Positions 1 through 5,460 of a DNA stretch of 5,460 nucleotides are shown here, piece by piece; within the stretch, counting starts at the first letter, position 1, and the number at the start of each line of letters is the position of its first letter. The stretch lies in NCBI GenBank assembly GCA_903904095.1, contig CAIVBF010000153.1:1-5460 (forward strand). Direction: 5' to 3'. The notes beneath the pieces are model-generated. The model had not been told where the DNA came from, made no database searches, and worked only from the letters and a program-made list of their open reading frames with translations. Source of the stretch: an uncultured bacterium. GTDB taxonomy: Bacteria; Patescibacteriota; Patescibacteriia; Patescibacteriales; UBA12465. The position numbers and the translations under genes are program-made.

Positions 1-1
1 A

Positions 2-676
2 TATTTTGACGGAGATGTTGATTTGACAAAAAAAGGGCAGAAAGAGGCCGTTGAGGCCGGCCGAGAACTTAAAAAGAAAGGCTTTAAATTTGATATTGCC
101 TTTACCTCTTTTTTAAAGAGAGCCTCTAATACTTTGAAAATAACTTTAAAAGAACTTGATCAAAGTAAATTACCGGTTATTTCCGATTGGCGCTTAAACG
201 AACGGCACTATGGTAATTTACAGGGTTTAAATAAGAAGGAAATGGCCGAAAAATTTGGCGAGAAACAGGTTCTTATCTGGCGCCGTAGTTATAGTACTCC
301 GCCACCGAAAATTGATAATAAGAATGCTTTTAATCAAAAAAAAGATCCGAAATATAAAGGAATTAACGTTCCAGAAGCGGAAAGTTTAAAAGATGTTGTT
401 GAAAGAGTGGTTCCTTTTTGGAAAGAAGATATAATCCCGCAATTGAAGGCCAATAAAAATATTATAATTACGGCTAGCGGAAATAGTTTAAGGGCGATTG
501 TTAAATATTTAGATAAAGTTTCCGCTGCCGAGATAGTCGGTCTTGATATTCCGACCGGGATTCCTTTAGTTTATGAATTAGATAGCAAATTAAAACCGAT
601 TAAACATTATTATTTAGCCGATAAAGCAAAATTACAGGAAGCAATTGATAAGGTTAAAAAACAAGGTAAGAAATAA
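2..676 (+). CDS. gpmA: 2,3-bisphosphoglycerate-dependent phosphoglycerate mutase, 5'-truncated by window edge
   Basis: This enzyme interconverts 3- and 2-phosphoglycerate in glycolysis and gluconeogenesis in the cytosol; it belongs to the histidine phosphatase superfamily. The reading frame is open from base 2, and residues encoded before the first TTG (YFDGDVDLTKKG) match the GpmA segment around WYDVDLSEKG. The gene therefore starts outside the window, and the TTG at 23 is not the start. About 20 N-terminal residues are missing, including the RHG motif with the phosphorylated His. Visible family motifs are LKRASNTL (substrate Arg), LNERHYGNLQGLN (catalytic Glu), WRRSYSTPPP, PEAESL, GNSLRAIVKYLD and IPTGIPLVYEL, collinear with E. 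coli GpmA to a Lys-rich C-terminus. The oddity is ITASGNSLRA at 469-498: the family has AHGNSLRA, so the second catalytic His appears as Ser (AGC, 484-486... see the finding). Family assignment is firm; full catalytic competence is uncertain. Confidence 0.93.
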   Translation, partial: YFDGDVDLTKKGQKEAVEAGRELKKKGFKFDIAFTSFLKRASNTLKITLKELDQSKLPVISDWRLNERHYGNLQGLNKKEMAEKFGEKQVLIWRRSYSTPPPKIDNKNAFNQKKDPKYKGINVPEAESLKDVVERVVPFWKEDIIPQLKANKNIIITASGNSLRAIVKYLDKVSAAEIVGLDIPTGIPLVYELDSKLKPIKHYYLADKAKLQEAIDKVKKQGKK

Positions 677-691
677 AAAGGAAATTTAAAT

Positions 692-718
692 AAAAAACCG
701 CTTTCAAAGCGGTTTTTT
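692..718. terminator. Bidirectional intrinsic terminator between convergent genes
   Basis: A perfect inverted repeat: six A, then CCGCTTT, a central C, AAAGCGG, then six T. The GC-containing core stem (698-703 with 707-712, loop TCA) is followed by T6 on the + strand and, because of the A6 on the left, by T6 on the - strand as well. It lies 15 bases after the gpmA stop and 22 bases past the stop of the leftward SIS gene, so it can end both convergent transcripts. The structure is read directly; bidirectional activity is inferred. Confidence 0.9.
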
Positions 719-740
719 GTATCTATGGTTAATTTAATCT

Positions 741-1670
741 TTAATTTCCCGGCACGATAATATTAAATTTATTTTTTCCTTTATAGGCGATCGCCCCGGT
801 TTTAGTACAATAAGCTTCTATATCCTTCTTAAAGTAAGGTGGCTTTGACCCCTGGATTAAACCGATAAGATAGTAGCTTGCCGCTAGTATTAAACCGGGT
901 CCGGCATTTTTATTTAAATTTATTTCTAAGCGGCTATTTTTTTCACCGAAATATTTATTTTCCGAAAAACTGATTACTAACTCATCTTTAGAAGGATGAA
1001 CAAATTTAGCGTGGCGAGCTTGTCCTTCCGAAAAGGCGCGCAATGACATTAATGGGCCGAATAACTCCTCATGTTTAATATTAATCATTCCGGCAATCGC
1101 CTCGTACTTATCGGGTAAAACGAAGGCAAAGCTTCTATATTTTTTAAAATTAACTTTTTTGACGGCGCTATCAATCTTATCTATTTCTTTTCTAATATCT
1201 TTAGCATGTTCACCGCTCTTACTTATAATCATCCCGAAATAAGTTGAAAAGTTATAGGTATAAGGTTCGGCTATTTTTCGGAAAGGCAAAACATTCTCAG
1301 CAATTTTGGCGCCGCTAGAGTCCGGTTCACAAGTTAATAAGGTTGTTTTCAAGCCGGCCTTCTTAGCCGCCTTAATTTCCCAAATGGCATCCTTCTCTCC
1401 GGAAGCGGAAATTATTACCGCTTCTTTCAAGACCTTCTCTTTAATTAAAGAATGATAGGTCTTTAATAGATTATTAAAATTACTCTCATTAGCATATAAA
1501 GCTTTTTGGTCATTAAAGATTATTTGCCCGGTGTTATAGGCATTGCCGCTTCCAACGATGAAGCCAAAAGAAAAATTTTTAGTATTTAATTTCGGGACCG
1601 GGCTATTACTGAAAAAATCTAGTGATTCTAAAACGATTTTGTTTAGTTCGGCAATATTTAGTTTAGACAT
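741..1670 (-). CDS. SIS-domain (sugar isomerase fold) protein, two tandem domains, substrate unknown
   Basis: The 309-residue product looks like a cytosolic phosphosugar-binding or isomerase protein resembling the isomerase half of GlmS or PGI/PMI enzymes. The first SIS unit runs about residues 30-150: a beta strand ending in the loop FIVGSGNAYNTG (37-48), then VIISASGEKDA (85-95), the equivalent of the Ser-rich ISxSGxT phosphosugar loop, then AAKKAGLKTTLLT (101-113). A second unit runs about 178-275, with a VLPDKYEAIAGMINIKHEELFGPL segment split between 184 and 207 and EGQARHAKF (215-223), where GlmS-type proteins carry the catalytic Glu and HG motif. There is no glutaminase domain, signal peptide or membrane span. 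ATG at 1668-1670 is the first start; its leader is A/T-only without a Shine-Dalgarno. It is transcribed alone, away from yebC and towards gpmA. The substrate cannot be read; glucose-6-P, mannose-6-P or a purely regulatory role are all possible. Confidence 0.8.
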   Translation of the reverse strand: MSKLNIAELNKIVLESLDFFSNSPVPKLNTKNFSFGFIVGSGNAYNTGQIIFNDQKALYANESNFNNLLKTYHSLIKEKVLKEAVIISASGEKDAIWEIKAAKKAGLKTTLLTCEPDSSGAKIAENVLPFRKIAEPYTYNFSTYFGMIISKSGEHAKDIRKEIDKIDSAVKKVNFKKYRSFAFVLPDKYEAIAGMINIKHEELFGPLMSLRAFSEGQARHAKFVHPSKDELVISFSENKYFGEKNSRLEINLNKNAGPGLILAASYYLIGLIQGSKPPYFKKDIEAYCTKTGAIAYKGKNKFNIIVPGN

Positions 1671-1699
1671 ATTTTAATTTTATTTTATTAGCTAATTAC

Positions 1700-1728
1700 A
1701 TTATAAAAGAGATTGATTTTTATTTCAA
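1700..1728 (-). promoter_or_regulatory. Sigma-70-type promoter for the SIS gene
   Basis: On the minus strand a TTGAAA -35 box (complement of 1723-1728) is followed after exactly 17 bases by a perfect TATAAT -10 box (complement of 1700-1705). Transcription would start near 1693, leaving a short A/T-rich leader of roughly 20 bases before the ATG at 1670. This is the best promoter match in the window. In an AT-rich genome -10-like boxes arise by chance, but the combination of spacing, both boxes and position is convincing. Confidence 0.72.
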
Positions 1729-1741
1729 TTTGCGTTAAAGT
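1713..1741 (+). promoter_or_regulatory. Candidate promoter for the yebC-ruvC-glgA-GH57 run
   Basis: TTGATT (1713-1718), a 17-base spacer and TAAAGT (1736-1741) each match the sigma-70 consensus at four of six positions. Transcription would begin near 1748, about 45 bases before the yebC start. It overlaps the opposing SIS promoter, so the two could not easily be occupied together. The match is weak and the position is the main support; an alternative -10, TATAAA at 1702-1707, lacks a good -35. Confidence 0.35.
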
Positions 1742-1765
1742 TTCCTTAGTAATTATTAACTATGT

Positions 1766-1780
1766 CCGCCGAGAGGGCGG
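1766..1780 (+). other. Small GC-rich hairpin in the yebC leader
   Basis: CCGCC (1766-1770), a GAGAG loop and GGCGG (1776-1780) form a five-base-pair all-GC stem, ending 11 bases before the yebC ATG at 1792. It stands out in an otherwise A/T-rich leader. The purine-rich loop contains the only SD-like string near this start (GAGAGG), about 15 bases from the ATG, too far for a standard SD. A role in translation control is speculation; chance is possible. Confidence 0.35.
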
Positions 1781-1791
1781 TTAAAGAATTT

Positions 1792-2514
1792 ATGTCTGGA
1801 CACTCAAAATGGGCGACAACGCATCGCCAGAAAGAATTGGTTGACGCAAAAAGAGGCGCAATTTTTACTAAATTAGGTAATATTATTACAATAGCCGCTC
1901 GTCATGGCGGCGATCCGGCTTCTAACCCGTCTTTGCGGGCAGCGGTTGATAAAGCGCGCTCTTCAAACATGCCGAAAGATAATATTGACCGGGCCATCAA
2001 AAAGGGAACCGGCGAATTGGGCGGCGAAATTGTTGAAGAATTATTTTACGAAGGAATTGTCCCTCCTGGAGCGCAAATTATTGTTAAATGTTTAACGGAT
2101 AATAAAAATAGAAGCGGAGCGACTGTCCGTCATCTATTTACTAAAAATGGCGGTGCTTTTAGTGCGGTGATGTGGAATTTTACCCAGTTTGGCGTTATCC
2201 GAATCGCGATTGAAGATTTGAAAGAAAAGAAAATTAATATAGATGATTTAGAATTAGAATTAATTGATAGCGGAATTTCTGATTTTCAAAAGGAAGCGGA
2301 AGGCGTTACAATTTATACCGAAGTTAAGGATTTACATAAAATTTCTGCTTCACTTGAGGCTAAGGGCCTAAAGATAATGAGTGCGGAGATTGAATATGTT
2401 CCTAAAGAAAAAGTTGAGCTCGCGGATGGCGACAAAGAAAAATTTGAGAAAATTTTAGAGGCGCTTGAAGACAACGAAGATGTGAGCGACTACTATACTA
2501 ATTTAGCTGATTAA
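1792..2514 (+). CDS. yebC: YebC/PmpR family regulatory protein (TACO1 family)
   Basis: A 240-residue member of the YebC/PmpR/TACO1 family. Family members have been described as DNA-binding transcription regulators and, more recently, as ribosome-associated factors that help translate difficult proline-rich stretches; which role applies here cannot be read. The start is set at ATG 1792 because the family N-terminus MSGHSKWATTHRQKE begins there; an in-frame ATG at 1762 would add ten residues unlike any family member. Hallmarks follow in order: DAKRGAIFTKLGNIITIAAR, HGGDPASNPSLRAAVDKAR, NMPKDNIDRAIKKGTGE, then IVEELFYEGIVPPGAQIIVKCLTDNKNRSGATVRHLF split over the middle domain, NGGAFSAVMW, and an acidic C-terminus ending EDNEDVSDYYTNLAD. 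Length is close to E. coli YebC (246). It heads the rightward gene run, 22 bases before ruvC, a pairing common in bacteria. Confidence 0.95.
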   Translation: MSGHSKWATTHRQKELVDAKRGAIFTKLGNIITIAARHGGDPASNPSLRAAVDKARSSNMPKDNIDRAIKKGTGELGGEIVEELFYEGIVPPGAQIIVKCLTDNKNRSGATVRHLFTKNGGAFSAVMWNFTQFGVIRIAIEDLKEKKINIDDLELELIDSGISDFQKEAEGVTIYTEVKDLHKISASLEAKGLKIMSAEIEYVPKEKVELADGDKEKFEKILEALEDNEDVSDYYTNLAD

Positions 2515-2536
2515 AAGATCCGGTTAATTTATATTT

Positions 2537-3025
2537 ATGCCTAAAATAATTTTAGGAATTGACCCGGGGATTGCCGACACCGGTTACGGTGTGATAAAAG
2601 AAGAGGGCTCATGCCTGTCTTGTTTAACGTATGGTTCAATAAAGACGAGCCCTAAAGATGATTTAATTACCCGTTTAGATATTTTAAATCGCGAACTTGA
2701 TAAAATCATTAAAAAATATAAACCGGATTTAGCTTCGGTTGAACAATTATTTTTTAATAAGAATGTTCGGACTGCTTTGGTTGTCGGCCAAGCGCGCGGC
2801 GTTTCTCTTTTAACTTTAAAACAAAATAATTTACCGATAATTGAATTTACACCTTCCCAGGTTAAGCAGGCAGTATCTGCTTATGGGCAGGCTTCTAAAA
2901 AACAAGTGCAAAAAATGGTTAAATTAATTCTTAATCTTAAAGAATTGCCTTATCCCGATGATGCGGCCGATGCTCTCGCTATTGCCATCTGCGCTTTAAA
3001 TTCTAAGTTATGTCTAAAAAATTAA
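2537..3025 (+). CDS. ruvC: Crossover junction endodeoxyribonuclease RuvC
   Basis: RuvC cuts Holliday junctions as a dimer during homologous recombination and fork repair, usually with the RuvAB branch-migration motor. The 162-residue product has the RNase H-like fold signature: ILGIDPG with catalytic Asp9, SVEQLFF with Glu69, and PDDAADALAIAI with Asp142 and Asp145, matching the four acidic residues of E. coli RuvC (Asp7, Glu66, Asp138, Asp141). Phe72 aligns with the DNA-stacking Phe69, and the VKQAVSAYGQASKKQVQ stretch keeps the junction-binding lysines. It is slightly shorter than E. coli RuvC (173) because the variable C-terminal tail is missing. ATG 2537 is the start; the preceding bases contain no Shine-Dalgarno. 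Its last codons overlap the glgA start by 16 bases. RuvA and RuvB are not in this window. Confidence 0.97.
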   Translation: MPKIILGIDPGIADTGYGVIKEEGSCLSCLTYGSIKTSPKDDLITRLDILNRELDKIIKKYKPDLASVEQLFFNKNVRTALVVGQARGVSLLTLKQNNLPIIEFTPSQVKQAVSAYGQASKKQVQKMVKLILNLKELPYPDDAADALAIAICALNSKLCLKN

Positions 3026-4479
3026 AGATTGTTCAAATAAGTTCCGAGCTAGCGCCGTTTTCAAAAACAGGCGGCCTTGGCGATGTCGCGCGCAGCCTGC
3101 CTAAAGCTCTAAATAGACTTGGTCACGAAGTGATTTGTATCACGCCGCTTTATGGCCGCGTAATCAGTAAAAAAGAAAATAAATTAAAATTAGTTTTTAA
3201 AGATGTTGTTTTATTCCTTAACTCCGACGAAAAAATTAAGGTTAATTACTGGCAGGGATATTTAATGGACGATTTACCGGTTTATTTTATTGAATGTCCT
3301 AAATATTTTTCTAAGCATAAGCATCTTTATGGATCCGGTAAAGAAAATTCCCGTTTTTTAGTTTTTAATGTCGCCGCTTTAAAATTAATTTCACTTTTAA
3401 AATTTTCGGCCGATATTATTCATTGCCATGATTGGCAGACTGGTCTTATCCCATATTATCTAAAAACCGATTTCCGTTATTCTAAAACTTTAAAGAAAGC
3501 CAAAACTGTTTATACTATTCATAATCTTATTTTTCAGTTCGGACATAATTGGTGGGAGGTAGCGCCGGGCGACAAAGATTATGGCCGCAGTAAAATACCG
3601 CATTTAAGCGATCCCCGCTTAGAAAACATTAATTTCGCTAAAAGAGCGATACTATCGGCTGATTTAATTAATACGGTCAGTGAACAGTATCGGACAGAAA
3701 TCATGACTAAAAAATTTGGTCAGGATTTACAAAGAATTTTAAAAAACCGAGAATCTCGTTTATTCGGCATAGTTAATGGTATTGATTATAATACCTATAA
3801 TCCGGAAAAAGATAAGACAATTCATAAAAACTATTCTTGGTCAGAAATAAAAAATAAAGCGATAAATAAAGTTTATTTGCAGAAAAAATTTTTGTTGCCG
3901 GTAGATAAGGATTTGCCGATTTTCTGCATGACTTCGCGCGTTACTTTTCAGAAAGGCTTTGAAATGATTATCAAAATCATGCCGCAGCTTTTGAAACTTT
4001 CGGCTCAGTTTATAATTATTGGATCAGGCGATAAAATTTATATTAATGCTTTACAGAAGATTGCTAAAAAATACCCGACTAAATTGGTGGTTATTCCGTC
4101 GCACGAAGCTAATCAGAAATACGAAACTTTAGTTTATGCCGGAGCGGATTTTTTCCTTTTACCCTCTGTCCACGAGCCTTGCGGTTTAAATCAGTTAATC
4201 GCTATGCGTTATGGCTGCATCCCGATTGTTCGGGAGATTGGCGGTTTATATGATACAGTTGAAAATTTTAATCCAACTTCCAAAAAAGGAACTGGCTTTA
4301 CCTTTAAAGAAGAAGATGAAATGATTTTTTATGCGACGATAATTAGAGCGCTGGAAAATTATAAGCATAAAACAGTTTGGTTGAATTTAGTAAAACGAGC
4401 AATGAAACAATCCAGTAGCTGGGAGATTCCCGCTCAAAAATATTTAAAGTTATATCAGAAAGTTTTAAAGAATAATTAG
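3010..4479 (+). CDS. glgA: Glycogen/starch synthase, GT5 family
   Basis: GlgA transfers glucose from a nucleotide sugar (ADP-glucose in most bacteria) to the non-reducing end of an alpha-1,4-glucan. The 489-residue protein is the usual length and has a complete GT-B double Rossmann fold. The N-terminal half has KTGGLGDVARSLPKAL (19-34), with Lys19 at the ADP-glucose binding site, HCHDWQTGL (138-146), YTIHNLIFQ (168-176) and NGIDYNTYNP (256-265). The C-terminal half has TSRVTFQKGFEMI (308-320), where Arg310 and Lys315 contact the diphosphate, and PSVHEPCGLNQLIAMRYG (385-402) with the catalytic Glu389 and Cys391, then REIGGLYDTV. ATG 3010 lies inside the end of ruvC (16-base overlap), implying translational coupling. 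The GH57 gene begins 21 bases after the TAG stop. No glgC or glgB is visible, so donor supply and branching must come from elsewhere. UDP-glucose use cannot be excluded. Confidence 0.95.
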   Translation: MSKKLKIVQISSELAPFSKTGGLGDVARSLPKALNRLGHEVICITPLYGRVISKKENKLKLVFKDVVLFLNSDEKIKVNYWQGYLMDDLPVYFIECPKYFSKHKHLYGSGKENSRFLVFNVAALKLISLLKFSADIIHCHDWQTGLIPYYLKTDFRYSKTLKKAKTVYTIHNLIFQFGHNWWEVAPGDKDYGRSKIPHLSDPRLENINFAKRAILSADLINTVSEQYRTEIMTKKFGQDLQRILKNRESRLFGIVNGIDYNTYNPEKDKTIHKNYSWSEIKNKAINKVYLQKKFLLPVDKDLPIFCMTSRVTFQKGFEMIIKIMPQLLKLSAQFIIIGSGDKIYINALQKIAKKYPTKLVVIPSHEANQKYETLVYAGADFFLLPSVHEPCGLNQLIAMRYGCIPIVREIGGLYDTVENFNPTSKKGTGFTFKEEDEMIFYATIIRALENYKHKTVWLNLVKRAMKQSSSWEIPAQKYLKLYQKVLKNN

Positions 4480-4500
4480 TAGTTAAATTTATCATAAGAT

Positions 4501-5460
4501 ATGCTTTGGCTTAACTTTTTACATTTCTATCAGCCGGCTAATATTGAAGACTATAAGATTAGGCAAGCGCTTGATAAGAGTTATTGGCGCCTTATTCGTT
4601 TGATGGAAGAACATCCCGATTTAAAAATGACCTGGAATATTAGCGGCTGTCTTTTAGAGCGTTTGGCGGACATGAAAGAGGATAGTTTTTTAAAACGTTT
4701 AAATTATTTAGTGAAAAATGGCCAAGTTGAACTTACTGGTTCAGCCGCTTATCACGGATTTTTGCCATTACTTCCAGAAGCAGAAATAATCTCTCAGGTT
4801 AAAATTAATGAAGAAATTTTAAGTAAATATTTTGGCCGTAATTTTAAAAAGGCCGGCTTCTTTTTGCCGGAAATGGCTTATAGTCCCCAGGTAGCTAAGA
4901 TTATTAAAAAATTAGGTTATCAGTGGCTCATTCTTGATGAGGCGTCGCGCAGCAAGGGCTTTGAAAATAATTTTAATTTTAATCATGTCTATCTTGATGA
5001 GGCTAGTAAATTAAAATTAGTTTTTCGCAGCCGTAAATTTTCCGGCGCCTATCCGCCCGACAAATTAATGGATATCTTAAATTCATCTAAGGATAATTCC
5101 TTAGATGAAGATAAGTTTTTTATTACGGCGACCGATGCGGAATTATATGGCTTGCGCCATGAAGACCCGACCGGGGAAATGGAGCGTATTGTTAAAAATA
5201 AAAAGCTAAAGACCGAAATAATTTCGGAATTTATTAAAAAAACTTATTTAAAGAAAGAAAAACCAATTAAGATTTATAATTCTTCCTGGGAGGCATCGCC
5301 CTTAGAAATAAAAAAGAATGAAGCTTATAATCTTTGGTTTAATAAAAAAAATAAAATTCAAATTAATCTTTGGAACTTAGCTTACTTGTGTTTAGATTTG
5401 GATAAAATTTACAAGAAAGACAAAAATTATTATTGGTATCGCTGGCATTTAGTCAGGGGA
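4501..5460 (+). CDS. GH57 family glycoside hydrolase / alpha-glucan-acting enzyme, 3'-truncated by window edge
   Basis: An ATG at 4501 opens a frame with no stop through the window end (320 codons). GH57 enzymes (alpha-amylases, 4-alpha-glucanotransferases, amylopullulanases, branching enzymes) use a (beta/alpha)7 barrel with a retaining mechanism. Motifs appear in family order: NFLHFYQP (residues 5-12; usual HxHQP), ELTGSAAYHGFLPLLP (77-92), GFFLPEMAYSP (119-129) with Glu124 as the expected nucleophile, and ITATDAELYGLRHED (208-222) with Asp212 as the likely acid/base. WYRWHLVRG near the edge fits the start of the Trp-rich fifth region, which continues beyond the window. The oddity is Tyr10 in place of the second motif-1 His. 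It lies 21 bases after glgA, which supports a role in trimming or rearranging GlgA-made glucan. There is no signal peptide, so it is probably cytosolic. Exact specificity cannot be read. Confidence 0.88.
   Translation, partial: MLWLNFLHFYQPANIEDYKIRQALDKSYWRLIRLMEEHPDLKMTWNISGCLLERLADMKEDSFLKRLNYLVKNGQVELTGSAAYHGFLPLLPEAEIISQVKINEEILSKYFGRNFKKAGFFLPEMAYSPQVAKIIKKLGYQWLILDEASRSKGFENNFNFNHVYLDEASKLKLVFRSRKFSGAYPPDKLMDILNSSKDNSLDEDKFFITATDAELYGLRHEDPTGEMERIVKNKKLKTEIISEFIKKTYLKKEKPIKIYNSSWEASPLEIKKNEAYNLWFNKKNKIQINLWNLAYLCLDLDKIYKKDKNYYWYRWHLVRG
5082..5109 (+). repeat. 12-bp perfect inverted repeat inside the GH57 gene
   Basis: TTCATCTAAGGA (5082-5093) and TCCTTAGATGAA (5098-5109) are exact reverse complements separated by the four bases TAAT. 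A run of six T follows six bases later (5116-5121). The encoded residues (about 194-203, NSSKDNSLDED) look like a polar surface loop between GH57 motifs 3 and 4. In RNA it would form a hairpin stronger than expected by chance for this sequence, although A/T-rich. Any function as an attenuator, pause or RNA-stability element is unproven. Confidence 0.6.

Noticed and set aside
23..25. TTG as the start of the phosphoglycerate mutase gene
   Set aside because: The frame is open to the window edge and the upstream residues (YFDGDVD) align with the family, so the true start lies outside the window.
28..34. A7 followed by GGG as a possible slippage site in gpmA
   Set aside because: The protein stays in the expected family frame on both sides; A runs are common in this AT-rich sequence.
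1762..1791. Ten-residue N-terminal extension of YebC from the upstream ATG
   Set aside because: The conserved family start (MSGHSKW) is at 1792 and the extra residues do not resemble the family.
1904..2095. A 63-codon open frame on the + strand
   Set aside because: It lies wholly inside yebC in another frame and its product resembles no family; it is a shadow.
4852..4870. CCGGC/GCCGG inverted repeat in the GH57 gene
   Set aside because: Only five base pairs with a T-rich loop inside a conserved catalytic motif; fully explained by coding constraint.
1..5460. A new defence, mobile or retron-like system
   Set aside because: Every sizeable open frame belongs to a recognisable housekeeping or sugar-metabolism family; there are no arrays, terminal repeats, integrase, reverse transcriptase or toxin-like genes, and no unexplained gap longer than about 120 bases.

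Overview
The window is an AT-rich bacterial stretch, almost fully coding. It carries six protein genes, two of them cut by the window edges, and no RNA genes, CRISPR arrays, insertion sequences or phage genes that I can see. Stops are TAA and TAG under the standard bacterial code. No gene has a convincing Shine-Dalgarno sequence, and start codons sit in A/T-rich leaders. AT-rich lysine/isoleucine-heavy proteins, SD-less starts and a minimal set of glycolysis, glycogen and recombination genes together suggest an uncultivated small-genome bacterium of the Patescibacteria/CPR type, for example Parcubacteria. That placement is an inference from style; no marker gene here proves it.

Layout, left to right. 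(1) The 3' part of a cofactor-dependent phosphoglycerate mutase gene (gpmA) on the + strand, missing about 20 N-terminal residues. (2) A perfect palindromic terminator at 692-718, placed to serve both this gene and the converging gene on the other strand. (3) A minus-strand gene for a two-domain SIS (sugar isomerase fold) protein of unknown substrate. (4) A short divergent intergenic region with a near-consensus sigma-70-type promoter for the SIS gene and a weaker candidate for the rightward genes. (5) A rightward, tightly packed gene run: yebC (transcriptional or translational regulator family), ruvC (Holliday junction resolvase), glgA (GT5 glycogen/starch synthase, overlapping ruvC by 16 bases) and a GH57 glycoside hydrolase/glucanotransferase that runs off the right edge.

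Together the genes combine central sugar metabolism (Gpm, SIS protein, GlgA, GH57) with DNA recombination (RuvC). GlgA and GH57 form a plausible alpha-glucan building and remodelling pair. The yebC-ruvC pairing is common in bacteria, but ruvA does not follow ruvC here; glycogen genes do.

I found no clear novel system. The points most worth checking are a Ser where dPGM enzymes have the second catalytic His, a His-to-Tyr change in GH57 motif 1, a 12-bp hairpin inside the GH57 coding region, and the recombination-glycogen operon fusion.
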